Source: Chitinivibrionales bacterium
Lineage (GTDB): Bacteria; Fibrobacterota; Chitinivibrionia; Chitinivibrionales; WJKA01
Reading direction: 5' to 3'
NCBI GenBank assembly: GCA_014728215.1
Contig: WJLZ01000215.1
Location: 1-64,000, forward strand
Length of the DNA stretch: 64,000 nucleotides
The stretch's first letter is position 1. Each line of letters opens with the position of its first letter. Made by a program: the position numbers and the translations under genes. The notes below the pieces were generated by a model. It was not told the DNA's origin, ran no database searches, and saw only the letters and a program-made list of their open reading frames with translations. This document shows positions 19,299 to 28,718 of this stretch, in pieces.

Positions 19299-20111
19299 TT
19301 ACTGTTTTCCTAATTCGACAGAACGGGCAGTCGCCTTTTTCACGGCTTCGGCAACAGCGAATTTAAATCTGTTTTCCTCTAAAGCCATCAAACCGGCAAT
19401 TGTCGTTCCACCGGGGGAGGTTACTTTCGATTTCAAATCTGAGGGACTTTCATCCGACCGCTCAACCATCGCTGCAGCACCAAGGACTGTCTGGACCGCG
19501 CATTTCTTTGCAACAGCATAGGGAAGACCAGCAGCTACACCACCTTCAATAAGCGATTCGATAAACAAATAAACATAGGCAGGTCCGCTGCCGGAAAGAC
19601 CGGTAACAACATCCATATGCTTTTCGGGAACCTGGATACACTTCCCGAAGGATGAGAGAATAATTTCTGCAGTTTTACTGTCTCTCTCTTTGCAGTTTTT
19701 GTTCATGGTATAGGCAGACATGCCCTCACCAATCTGGGCCGGGGTATTCGGCATTACCCTGCAGAGACGTGCTCCGGAACCGAGAAGCTTTTCTAGTGAT
19801 TTGATATTTACTCCGGCAGCAATTGAGATCCAGAGAGGATTGAATGAGCGACGCTGACGACTCTGACCGGCCATCTGAGAAAGGGTCTCGCCCATATCCT
19901 GAGGTTTTACCGCAATAATAACGACATCAGGCCAGATCTTCTTTTTAAACCAGGCTTGCGGTGCAATAACAGGGACCTGTTTGGGAATATTTTTTAAGAC
20001 GGTATTATTTTTATCCCAGGCAAATAAGGAGATCCCTTTGCTTTTCATTTTCAGAATTGCCCGTATAATCGCGCTCCCCATGTTTCCCGTGCCTATTACC
20101 GCAATTTTCAT
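19299..20111 (-). CDS. proC: Pyrroline-5-carboxylate reductase
   Basis: Last step of proline synthesis: NAD(P)H-dependent reduction of pyrroline-5-carboxylate. The Rossmann start MKIAVIGTGNMGSAI, the central VMPNTPAQIGEGM and the signature GLSGSGPAYVYLFIESLIEGGV with the conserved TSPGGTTIAGL are all present. The ATG at 20111 is chosen because AGGTGAG, overlapping the rho stop codon, is correctly spaced from it. It follows rho by nine bases and is probably cotranscribed. Confidence 0.96.
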   Translation of the reverse strand: MKIAVIGTGNMGSAIIRAILKMKSKGISLFAWDKNNTVLKNIPKQVPVIAPQAWFKKKIWPDVVIIAVKPQDMGETLSQMAGQSRQRRSFNPLWISIAAGVNIKSLEKLLGSGARLCRVMPNTPAQIGEGMSAYTMNKNCKERDSKTAEIILSSFGKCIQVPEKHMDVVTGLSGSGPAYVYLFIESLIEGGVAAGLPYAVAKKCAVQTVLGAAAMVERSDESPSDLKSKVTSPGGTTIAGLMALEENRFKFAVAEAVKKATARSVELGKQ

Positions 20112-20120
20112 ACTTCTCAC

Positions 20121-21371
20121 CTAGCTTTTCATGGATTCCAGAAATTGACGATTTGTTTTGGTTGCCAGAACTTTTTCACGCATAAATTCCATCATTTCAA
20201 TCGGAGTCATCGTGGCAAGAAATTTCCTGAGAACCCACATCCGGTTCAGCTCTTCCTTAGTTAACAGAAGCTCTTCTTTCCGCGTACCGGATTTCATCAG
20301 GTCCATAGCGGGGAATATGCGGCGTTCCTGGACTTTTCTGTCGAGAACAAGCTCCATGTTGCCGGTACCCTTGAACTCCTCGAAAATAACTTCATCCATC
20401 CTGCTGCCGGTTTCGATAAGGGCAGTCGCGATAATCGTAAGACTTCCCCCATCTTCGATATTCCGGGCCGCGCCAAAGAACCGTTTGGGTTTGTACAGGG
20501 CCTGAGAATCGACACCACCGGATAGAATTCGCCCTGAATGGGGGGCCACCGTATTATGAGCACGGGCAAGACGGGTGATACTGTCGAGAAGAATGACCAC
20601 ATCCCGCTGATGCTCAACAAGACGCTTGGCACGTTCAATGACCATTTCGGCAACAACTACATGACGCTCTGCGGGTTCATCAAAGGTAGAACTGATTATC
20701 TCTGCATTTTTTACCGATCGCGCCATATCGGTAACTTCCTCAGGACGTTCATCGATCAGGAGCACAATAACAAAAACATCAGGCTGATTATGCAAAATGG
20801 CATTGGCGATGTTTTTGAGCAGGATTGTTTTTCCTGCACGAGGTGGTGCAACAATCAGACCACGCTGCCCTGCACCGATCGGTGTCAACAGATTCATGAT
20901 CCGGGTTGAAACATCTTTGGGATCGTGCTCGAGATCGAATCGACGGTCGGGAAACTGAGGCGTAAGGTTGTCGAAATTGATTTTCTTCTTGCATTCTTCG
21001 GGATCTTCGTAGTTGATCTGCTCGACCCGAAGCAAGGCAAAATAACGTTCGGAATCTTTAGGCGGACGAACCTGTCCGGAAACAGTATCGCCGGTTCTCA
21101 GGTGAAATCGCTTTATCTGTGACGGCGATACATAGATGTCATCGGGACCGCTGAGATAGCTGTTTGACGGCGAACGGAGAAAACCAAATCCATCAGGCAT
21201 AATTTCCAGCACGCCTTCGGCAAACATCTGACCGTTCTGGGAGGCCTGCGCCTGTGAAATTTTAAATATTAGCTCCTGTTTATCCATTTCCCGATGATCT
21301 TCGATACCAAGACTCTCGGCTATTTCATTGAGTTCGACAATGGATTTCTGTTTGGCTTCAGTCACATTCAT
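20121..21371 (-). CDS. rho: Transcription termination factor Rho
   Basis: Hexameric RNA helicase that ends transcription. Residues 1-45 are the Rho N-domain ([21 protein letters not shown]), 50-125 the cold-shock-like RNA-binding domain ([16 protein letters not shown]), and 165-416 the motor with Walker A PPRAGKT, Walker [16 protein letters not shown], and the Q/R-loop region [21 protein letters not shown] split over the secondary channel. At 416 aa it lacks the large insertions seen in some phyla. The ATG at 21371 follows GAGGTG by about seven bases. Confidence 0.98.
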   Translation of the reverse strand: MNVTEAKQKSIVELNEIAESLGIEDHREMDKQELIFKISQAQASQNGQMFAEGVLEIMPDGFGFLRSPSNSYLSGPDDIYVSPSQIKRFHLRTGDTVSGQVRPPKDSERYFALLRVEQINYEDPEECKKKINFDNLTPQFPDRRFDLEHDPKDVSTRIMNLLTPIGAGQRGLIVAPPRAGKTILLKNIANAILHNQPDVFVIVLLIDERPEEVTDMARSVKNAEIISSTFDEPAERHVVVAEMVIERAKRLVEHQRDVVILLDSITRLARAHNTVAPHSGRILSGGVDSQALYKPKRFFGAARNIEDGGSLTIIATALIETGSRMDEVIFEEFKGTGNMELVLDRKVQERRIFPAMDLMKSGTRKEELLLTKEELNRMWVLRKFLATMTPIEMMEFMREKVLATKTNRQFLESMKS

Positions 21372-21703
21372 TAACACACCTCTGTTTGATTTGGGTAAGG
21401 AGGGACTTTCTGTTTTCTTTTAAGTTGTAAATTGTTCATATATAAAAAGGTAAGAATATGAACCTATATATTCAGGTTTTAATTAAACTCTATTGATTTT
21501 TCTGATTTATTTAGAGGAATTAAAACTAACCACAGTTATATGATTATCTGCAACCTCGGGAGAGAAGAGAAAAATCTCTACTCAAAAAATATTTTTCGTT
21601 CACTGAACCTAAGTAAGATTGGATTAATTTCAAGTGAATTGAAACGCTGTGAGGCTGCGGGCATGATAGCCCGAGAACATGCATTTGCCCATTCTCAGTA
21701 TAT

Positions 21704-21733
21704 AATATGCTGTTGCGCGCTTGGTAATGTCAA
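21704..21733 (-). promoter_or_regulatory. Candidate rho promoter with a ~320-base leader
   Basis: On the minus strand TTGACA (21733-21728) and CATATT (21709-21704) are 18 bases apart. The transcript would carry about 320 untranslated bases before rho, including a hairpin CGGGC/GCCCG near 21658-21673. No gene was seen in the 389-base gap 21372-21760. Long rho leaders are known to serve Rho-dependent autoregulation in other bacteria; that role here is inference. Confidence 0.5.
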
Positions 21734-21760
21734 GTCTTTTTGCACAAACAACCGTTTTTT

Positions 21761-22363
21761 TTACTGCCGTGTTTCCGCAGATTCAATCTCTTTGATCGTT
21801 AATTCCCGGATCGGACGGCATGGATTTCCTACCGCAACCACTCTGGGGGGTATATTTTTTGCCACTACACTTCCCGATCCGATAATACTGTATTCCCCTA
21901 TTGTCACGCCGGGATTAATAATGACTCCACCGCCCATCCAGACATACTTGCCAATAATCACCGGTTTCCCCATACTCATGCCCTTCCCCCGTTCGATAGG
22001 ATCATCCAACGGATGGTGGGCCGTGTAAATATGAAGATTGGGACCGATCGCAACGCTGTGGCCGATCCTGACTTCACCTTCATCGAGAATAACCAGCCCC
22101 ATGTTGCAATAAAAGTTCTTGTCGATAAAAATGTTATAACCAAAATCGCACCTGAACGGCGGGACAATAACCGTATCATCATGAGATTCACCAAGCAACT
22201 GCTTTAGTATCTCACTTCTCTTTTCGTTTTCCCCCCGGGTAGTATTGTTGTATTCGGTAGCTAAATCGTAGGCCCTGATTCTGTCACTATCAAGCTCGGG
22301 ATCATTGGCGCAAAACCACTCCCCTGCCATCATTTTTTGTTTTTCGCTCTTCTCACTCACCAT
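21761..22363 (-). CDS. Hexapeptide-repeat sugar O-acetyltransferase (Maa/LacA type)
   Basis: Acetyl-CoA-dependent O-acetyltransferase of the maltose/galactoside acetyltransferase group. The N-terminal Mac domain begins at KMMAGEWFCANDPEL, and the left-handed helix is built from hexapeptide turns (VWMGGGVIINPGVTIGEYSII, GSGSVVAKNI). The likely catalytic His lies in YTAHHPLD. Its 200 aa match the family. The sugar acceptor is unknown. It is divergent from the large phosphorylase-like gene. Confidence 0.9.
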   Translation of the reverse strand: MVSEKSEKQKMMAGEWFCANDPELDSDRIRAYDLATEYNNTTRGENEKRSEILKQLLGESHDDTVIVPPFRCDFGYNIFIDKNFYCNMGLVILDEGEVRIGHSVAIGPNLHIYTAHHPLDDPIERGKGMSMGKPVIIGKYVWMGGGVIINPGVTIGEYSIIGSGSVVAKNIPPRVVAVGNPCRPIRELTIKEIESAETRQ

Positions 22364-22498
22364 TTTCTCCTTCAGACTACAATTGTATTATTTATTTGCC
22401 CTGACCCATTTTCTGTAACTCCAGTAAAATGCTATATTCTTTAAATCATCGTCAATAATCAGCATCATCTTTTTTCACTTTAGCAGAAAGTTGGTATC

Positions 22499-25400
22499 AT
22501 GAGCCGATCTGAAAAAATATTGCTTGGACCAAGCACAACTGCGCACTGTTCAACCGCAGAACCTTCCGGCACACTGCTGCAAATTGACGGAAGTGATTTT
22601 TATGCAATCGAACATTTCGACCGTCTCAAGCCTTTTTTTATCAGCCTTATGAGCCACACAAACTTGTGGATGTTTATCAGCAGCAACGGCTCACTGGTTT
22701 GCGGACGGGTTGGACCCGACATCTCACTTTTCCCCTACGAAACGGTGGATAAAATCCATCAAAGCGCATCGCATACAGGACCGGCAAATCTCCTCCTCGT
22801 TACAAAAGACGGCGCCACAAACCTCTGGGAACCCTTCACCGAACTTTCACAACTCTGCTATTCGATTAATCGTACGATTTATAAGAGCGCCCAGGGAAAC
22901 AGCATCATTTTCGAAGAAGAAAACACCGATCTGAAATGCACCTTTCGCTATGCTTGGAAAATGAGCGACCGGTACGGCTTTATCTACGAACCTTCGGTGA
23001 TCAACAATGACACATCATCAGGTATTTCGGTTCGCCTGCTTACCGGATTTCAGAATGTCATGCCCTATGGCGTTCCTTTGATTGTCAGTGAAGGAAAAAG
23101 CTCACTTGCCGACGCCTATAAACGGACCGAACTCGATGAAGAAACCGGGATAGGCATCTTTGGTCTGGCATCCAACATTGTCGACCGCGCCGAACCCAGC
23201 GAAGCATTGAGAGCATCGATTGTATGGCACCAGGGAACAACACCGAAAGCAACGCTTCTCAGTCCCGATCAGATCGAGCGTTTCCGCTGCGGCGACGCCC
23301 TTACCACCGAAAAAGAACTGCGGGGACAAAAAGGAGCTTACCTGATCGAAACCGAATCAAAAATTAAACCGGGCGACACAAACCGTATCCGTCTTGTTGC
23401 CGACGTTGCAGTCAGCCAGGCCGATGTTGTCGCTCTTAAGAAAGAAATCACCACAAGCGGCAACCTTACCAAATCGATTGACCTAACTGTCAAGGAAGGC
23501 AATGAAGAACTATCCAAACTGGTAGGCATTGCCGATGGGCTGCAATGCAGCAGCGAACAGATCACCCAGATACATCACTTCGCAAATGTACTGTTCAATA
23601 TCGGGCGGGGCGGGTTGTTCGCCGACCGCTATGATATTTCCAAAAGCGACCTGATCGATTTTATCATGGTCCGGAACAAAACCGTTGTGCCGGCGCACAA
23701 AGAGTTTTTCGACTCCCTTGGCGAATCGGTCAAACAGCCGGAACTTCTCGCTAAAGCAGGAGCGCAGAATGATCCTTCGTTGGCACGGCTGATATACGAA
23801 TACCTTCCCATTTCATTCAGTCGACGACACGGTGACCCTTCTCGACCATGGAATAAATTTTCGATACACCTGAAAAATCCCGACGGCTCCAGATGTCTCA
23901 ATTTCGAAGGAAACTGGCGGGATATTTTTCAGAACTGGGAAGCACTCTGCCTGAGTTTCCCCTCCTATATCCCGAGCTTTATCGCCACCTTTGTGGATGC
24001 GTCCACAATCGACGGGTTCAATCCCTACCGAATCACCCGGCAGGGTATCGACTGGGAAATTCTCAATCCCGAAGACCCCTGGAGCTCGATCGGCTACTGG
24101 GGAGATCATCAGCTGATCTACCTCCTGAAATTTCTGGAATGGTCCGAACGGTTTTATCCCGAGTTGCTGCACACGATGCTTACCAAAGAACAGTTCAGCT
24201 ACGCCAATGTGCCCTACGATCTCAAACCCTACGAGGATATTGTTGCCGATCCGCAGGATACGATCGCCTTCAACGACGAGCGTGCTGCAAAAATCGACCA
24301 ACAGGTCGAACGCCTGGGTGCGGATGGAAAAATGGTGCTCTCCTCCGATGGATCGGTGTACCATGTATCGCTCCTCGAAAAAATGCTGGTCTCCATTCTA
24401 TCGAAATGTTCCAATCTCGTGCTTGACGGCGGCATATGGATGAATACGTTGCGGCCGGAATGGAACGATGCCAATAATGCGCTGGTTGGTAATGGTATTT
24501 CCATGGTGACACTCTACAGCCTTCGCCGGTATCTCGCCTTTCTGAAAAGCATTCTCGAAGAAATCGATATCAAAGAGTGTACAATATCCAGGGAAGTCGC
24601 CACATGGTTTGCAGCAATCAATGAAACATATAAGGCCACAGCCGCAGCACTGGGCAAATCCGAAGTCTCCCCACAAAAAAGGCGGGAACACCTCGATGCA
24701 TGTGGTAAAGCATTTACCGATTACCGTTTTTCGGTTTATAACAATGGCTTTTCGGGCAAAACAACCATCGCACTTGCCGATATCCATTCCTTTTTAAAAA
24801 ACACGCTTACCTGCACCGACCATGCAGTCAGGGTTAACAAGCGGGATGACGGACTCTATCATGCCTATAACATTCTTCACCTGCAGCCGGGAACCGCCGA
24901 AGTCGAGCATCTCTACCTCATGCTTGAAGGCCAGGTGGGTGTCATTGGTTCGGGCGCCCTTACCCCCGGTGAAGTTGTCGATATTCTGAAAGCGATGGAA
25001 AATAGTCCGATCTATCGGGAAGATCAACACAGCTACATGCTCTACCCCGACAGAAATCTTCCGGGATTTCTGGAGAAGAACACTATCCCCAAAAAACTCA
25101 TAGAATCATCAGACTATCTCAGCAAACAGATAAATGAGAGCTTTACCGCCCTTGTACATGTGGATGCAAAAGGGAACTACCGTTTCAATCCCGATTTTAA
25201 GAATGCCAACGATGTAAAAAAAGCCATGAACACTCTACCGGCTTCCTATGCACCCGACAACAAACAGAGAGATGAAGTACTTGCGATATACGAAAAGGTT
25301 TTTAATCATAAGGCCTTTACCGGACGCTCGGGAAGCATGTTCTGTTTCGAGGGGCTCGGATGCATCTACTGGCACCAGGTGACCAAGTTGTTGCTTGCAG

Positions 25401-25969
25401 TCGAGGAACAGTTTCAGAATGCCTGCGATACTAATGCAGACCAGTCGCTTTTAAAGGAAATCAAAAATACCTATTATCGTGTGCGGCGGGGACTGAGTTC
25501 CAATAAGGATGTCAAGGAATACGGCTCATTCCCTGCTGATCCCTATTCCCATACCCCGAGCTTTGCCGGTGCACAGCAGCCCGGTATGACCGGTCAGGTA
25601 AAAGAAGAGATTATCGCCCGATGGGGCGAATTGGGAATCGTAGTCCGCAACGGTACTCTTCAGTTCAGACCAAAACTTCTCAACAAAGGGGAATTCCTCG
25701 AAGATAAAGCTACCTTCCGCTATGTTAATAATACCGGTTCATTCCAGACACTTCAGCTGGCACCAAAAACCTTTGGATTTACCTACTGCGGAGTACCAAT
25801 CATCTACTCGCTGGGCGCAAATGAACATGTGACGGTAATCGATTCAAAGGGCAAATCCGAAACGACTCACACACTGGAACTGCCCCATGAGATCAGTACA
25901 AAGGTTTTCTCCCGCAGTCCTTCGGTGGAAAGAATTGAAGTGACGGTGAATGAGGGTATGATCGTTTAA
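22499..25969 (+). CDS. Large glycoside phosphorylase/hydrolase-like protein (1156 aa)
   Basis: The family was not recognised with certainty. The architecture suggests a beta-sandwich N-terminal domain (about 1-330), a long helical ((alpha/alpha)6-like) middle (about 360-1060) and a beta-rich C-terminal region. The phrase RPEWNDANNALVG at about residue 653 resembles the catalytic-acid WND region of GH94-type phosphorylases, and the tail phrase QQPGMTGQVKEEI suggests a member of that broad clan. No signal peptide is seen, so it should act in the cytoplasm, where phosphorolysis of imported oligosaccharides would fit. The stated role is inference. It is monocistronic, ending at a strong bidirectional terminator. 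The 135-base gap before it holds no other gene. Confidence 0.6.
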   Translation: MSRSEKILLGPSTTAHCSTAEPSGTLLQIDGSDFYAIEHFDRLKPFFISLMSHTNLWMFISSNGSLVCGRVGPDISLFPYETVDKIHQSASHTGPANLLLVTKDGATNLWEPFTELSQLCYSINRTIYKSAQGNSIIFEEENTDLKCTFRYAWKMSDRYGFIYEPSVINNDTSSGISVRLLTGFQNVMPYGVPLIVSEGKSSLADAYKRTELDEETGIGIFGLASNIVDRAEPSEALRASIVWHQGTTPKATLLSPDQIERFRCGDALTTEKELRGQKGAYLIETESKIKPGDTNRIRLVADVAVSQADVVALKKEITTSGNLTKSIDLTVKEGNEELSKLVGIADGLQCSSEQITQIHHFANVLFNIGRGGLFADRYDISKSDLIDFIMVRNKTVVPAHKEFFDSLGESVKQPELLAKAGAQNDPSLARLIYEYLPISFSRRHGDPSRPWNKFSIHLKNPDGSRCLNFEGNWRDIFQNWEALCLSFPSYIPSFIATFVDASTIDGFNPYRITRQGIDWEILNPEDPWSSIGYWGDHQLIYLLKFLEWSERFYPELLHTMLTKEQFSYANVPYDLKPYEDIVADPQDTIAFNDERAAKIDQQVERLGADGKMVLSSDGSVYHVSLLEKMLVSILSKCSNLVLDGGIWMNTLRPEWNDANNALVGNGISMVTLYSLRRYLAFLKSILEEIDIKECTISREVATWFAAINETYKATAAALGKSEVSPQKRREHLDACGKAFTDYRFSVYNNGFSGKTTIALADIHSFLKNTLTCTDHAVRVNKRDDGLYHAYNILHLQPGTAEVEHLYLMLEGQVGVIGSGALTPGEVVDILKAMENSPIYREDQHSYMLYPDRNLPGFLEKNTIPKKLIESSDYLSKQINESFTALVHVDAKGNYRFNPDFKNANDVKKAMNTLPASYAPDNKQRDEVLAIYEKVFNHKAFTGRSGSMFCFEGLGCIYWHQVTKLLLAVEEQFQNACDTNADQSLLKEIKNTYYRVRRGLSSNKDVKEYGSFPADPYSHTPSFAGAQQPGMTGQVKEEIIARWGELGIVVRNGTLQFRPKLLNKGEFLEDKATFRYVNNTGSFQTLQLAPKTFGFTYCGVPIIYSLGANEHVTVIDSKGKSETTHTLELPHEISTKVFSRSPSVERIEVTVNEGMIV

Positions 25970-26125
25970 GCGCGCCAAAAGCAAACGAAAACGATTACGA
26001 CAAATAAGAAAAAACTCAATACCCTGAGCATCCTCATAAACCACTGCTGGAGCGGCTTGTGCTGAGCTGCGGCGAAGTAAGCGGAAGTCTCCCGCTTTGC
26101 GGGAAACCCTCGGACAGAGACCACA

Positions 26126-26153
26126 AAAGGCGGAGTCGCACGACTCCGCCTTT
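26126..26153. terminator. Bidirectional intrinsic terminator
   Basis: AAAGGCGGAGTCG and its exact complement CGACTCCGCCTTT form a stem in the gap between two convergent genes. A-rich and T-rich ends on both sides fit termination in both directions, serving the phosphorylase-like gene (plus) and the 2-oxoacid dehydrogenase operon (minus). A further small hairpin CCCGC/GCGGG lies at about 26090-26102. Confidence 0.85.
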
Positions 26154-26169
26154 GTATTTGGATGCTCTT

Positions 26170-28638
26170 TTATACTCCCTGTTTGCTCAGACGGATTCTT
26201 TCCAGATCGGTATAGTTATTAGCGATCTGGTGACCTTTGAGCGGGAGGATTCTCTGATGAACGGCATCGACAATCCAGTCGGGCTGGGGGAAGAAGGCTT
26301 TCTCGAGTTCGTAGGCGGGAGTAATCCAATTTTTCGATCCTACAACAACCGGCGGCGCATCGAGATAATCGAATGCCAATTCGGAGATATTCCGTGCGAC
26401 ATCATTGAGGTATGAACCCCGTTCACAGGCATCGCTGGACAAAAGGACCTTCCCGGTCTTTTTGACCGATTTGAGAATGAGGTCATAATTCAACGGATTG
26501 AGTGAGCGAAGATCCATAACTTCGGCTTCAACACCGTATTTGTCTTTGAGCGTATCAGCCGCTTCTAATGCAGTGTAGAGCGTTGCGCCGATTGTGATGA
26601 TTGTCAGGTCCTTCCCGGTACGTTTGATATCGGGTTCACCAATCGGAATTTCATAAAAGCCTTCGGGAACCCCTTCGGGGTTGAACAGTTCACCGATATC
26701 ATAAATCCGCTGTGACTCAAAGAATATAACCGGATCGGTTCCGGTCAACGCGGAGTTCATCAAACCCTTGGCATCGTAGGGTGTTGCCGGAAAGACGACT
26801 TTCAGTCCGGGTATATGGGTGCAGAGACTTGTCCAGTCCTGCGAATGCTGGGCACCGTATTTTGATCCGACACTGACCCGGATTATAACCGGCATTTTCA
26901 GAATGCCGGCGCTCATGGCCTGCCATTTGGAAAGCTGGTTGAAAATTTCATCACCGGCCCGTCCGAGAAAATCGCAGTACATCAGTTCGGCAATGACCCG
27001 TCCACCGCAGAGTCCGTAGCCCACCGCAGAACCGACAATGGCACCTTCGGAAATAGGGCTGTTAAACAGACGATGATAGGGAAGTGCTTCGGTAAGGCCG
27101 CGATAGACCGCAAAGGCACCGCCCCAGTCACGGTTTTCTTCACCATAAGCAATGAGGGTCGGATCGGTATAAAAGCCGCGAATAACCGCCTCAAACATCG
27201 CATCACGGAATTGAACGGCTTTGCCCTTTGCAAGCGGCTTACCCTGATCATCAACACCTTTCCTGCTCCGTCGGGAAATCTGTTTGACCCGTGGATTCTC
27301 TTCCAGGGGCATAAGCGTTTCGGGAACACGGTCTTCCATCTTTTCGACCCGGGTATTAGAGAACATTGTTCGGGCGATTACATCGGGATCCCTGCTTACA
27401 TCCATGCGAGGAGAGAGTGAATCGTCGGTGGCAAGTCGAATCGCCTTGGCAATAAGCTCTTCTACACTCGAGCGTATCTGCTTGAGTTCTCCCTCCGAAC
27501 AGACTTTATTGTCGACCAGTGTCTGGCCAAAGGAAATAATGGAATCCTCTTTTTCCCATAGAATTATTTCATCACGTTCACGGTACGAAGATGCATCCGA
27601 CGGCGAATGTCCGGAGATACGGTAGGTACAGGTATCGAGAAGTACCGGACCTTTTTTATCCTTGATTATATTCTTTTTCCTTTCAAAGGCATCGATAACG
27701 GCGAGAGGATTGTAGCCGTCGATACGTTCAGCATGCATCTGGGCTTCGGTGATTCCGGCTCCCAGGCGGGCCGCCATGTCAAACCCCATGGTTTCACCAT
27801 CCGGCTGACCGCCCATGCCGTAATGGTTGTTCATGATATTGATAATAAGGGGTAATCCACCCTTGAAATCACCTTCCCACAACTCAGTGTACTGGTCCAT
27901 AGTGGCAATACAGAGCGCTTCCCATACAGGACCGCAACCCAATGAAGCATCACCGATATTACAGACCACCAGGCCGGGTTTCATATTGCATTTTTTATAG
28001 AGCGCAGCACCCACACTGATATCCGCCGAACCTCCGACAATGGCGTTGTTCGGGTAGATACCGAAAGCAGGAAAAAATGCATGCATAGAACCGCCGAGGC
28101 CTTTATTGAATCCGGTCTCCCGTGCAAAAATTTCCGCCAGCGCCCCGTAAACCAGATAATCCGTCGCAAGGTCTTCAACAGAGCCCTTGTGCTCTTTTTC
28201 TACAATTTTCAGGATTATACCGTCAAGATAGGATTCCATGATTTTCATGAGATCGGTGTCGCCCAGACGGCGTATGGCGCTGAGACCCTTTGCCAGAATT
28301 TCACCGTGACTCCGGTGAGAACCGAAAATATAATCATCAACATCAAGCGTATAGGCCATACCAACCGCAGCCGCTTCCTGCCCTATCGACAGATGAGCAG
28401 GGCCTGGATGATTATACTTGACTCCCGCATACTCACCGGTCGTCTTGATCGTATTCAGCATTGTTTCGAATTCGCGGACAACACACATGTCGCGGTATAT
28501 CCGAATAAAATCTTCTTTGGAACGCCGTTTCGACTCTTCAGCAAAACCGTTCTTATACTGATTTACCGGGATCGGATCCAGAACGATTTTTCCGCTCCGA
28601 CGCACTACTTTCGGGTCAATAATCAGCTTCTTGGGCAT
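26170..28638 (-). CDS. 2-oxoacid dehydrogenase E1, alpha and beta subunits fused
   Basis: Thiamine-diphosphate enzyme that decarboxylates a 2-oxoacid and acylates the lipoyl group of E2. Residues ~45-400 match the alpha subunit, with the TPP motif beginning GDASLGCG and ending NIMNNHYG. Residues ~480-815 match the beta subunit (GEENRDWGGAFAVYRGL, FNSPISEGAIVGSAVGYGLCG, MDLRSLNPLNYD). The subunits are usually separate proteins in branched-chain and pyruvate complexes, so this is a natural fusion (822 aa). The substrate (pyruvate or a branched-chain 2-oxoacid) cannot be told from sequence alone. It is the last gene of the E2-E3-E1 operon. Confidence 0.93.
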   Translation of the reverse strand: MPKKLIIDPKVVRRSGKIVLDPIPVNQYKNGFAEESKRRSKEDFIRIYRDMCVVREFETMLNTIKTTGEYAGVKYNHPGPAHLSIGQEAAAVGMAYTLDVDDYIFGSHRSHGEILAKGLSAIRRLGDTDLMKIMESYLDGIILKIVEKEHKGSVEDLATDYLVYGALAEIFARETGFNKGLGGSMHAFFPAFGIYPNNAIVGGSADISVGAALYKKCNMKPGLVVCNIGDASLGCGPVWEALCIATMDQYTELWEGDFKGGLPLIINIMNNHYGMGGQPDGETMGFDMAARLGAGITEAQMHAERIDGYNPLAVIDAFERKKNIIKDKKGPVLLDTCTYRISGHSPSDASSYRERDEIILWEKEDSIISFGQTLVDNKVCSEGELKQIRSSVEELIAKAIRLATDDSLSPRMDVSRDPDVIARTMFSNTRVEKMEDRVPETLMPLEENPRVKQISRRSRKGVDDQGKPLAKGKAVQFRDAMFEAVIRGFYTDPTLIAYGEENRDWGGAFAVYRGLTEALPYHRLFNSPISEGAIVGSAVGYGLCGGRVIAELMYCDFLGRAGDEIFNQLSKWQAMSAGILKMPVIIRVSVGSKYGAQHSQDWTSLCTHIPGLKVVFPATPYDAKGLMNSALTGTDPVIFFESQRIYDIGELFNPEGVPEGFYEIPIGEPDIKRTGKDLTIITIGATLYTALEAADTLKDKYGVEAEVMDLRSLNPLNYDLILKSVKKTGKVLLSSDACERGSYLNDVARNISELAFDYLDAPPVVVGSKNWITPAYELEKAFFPQPDWIVDAVHQRILPLKGHQIANNYTDLERIRLSKQGV

Positions 28639-28718
28639 TACTTACTCCATTTGTTAAAATGTATAAATTGGAATTGTTTTGTTCATTGTGAATATCCGTG
28701 ATACTCCGTGGTTTCCTC

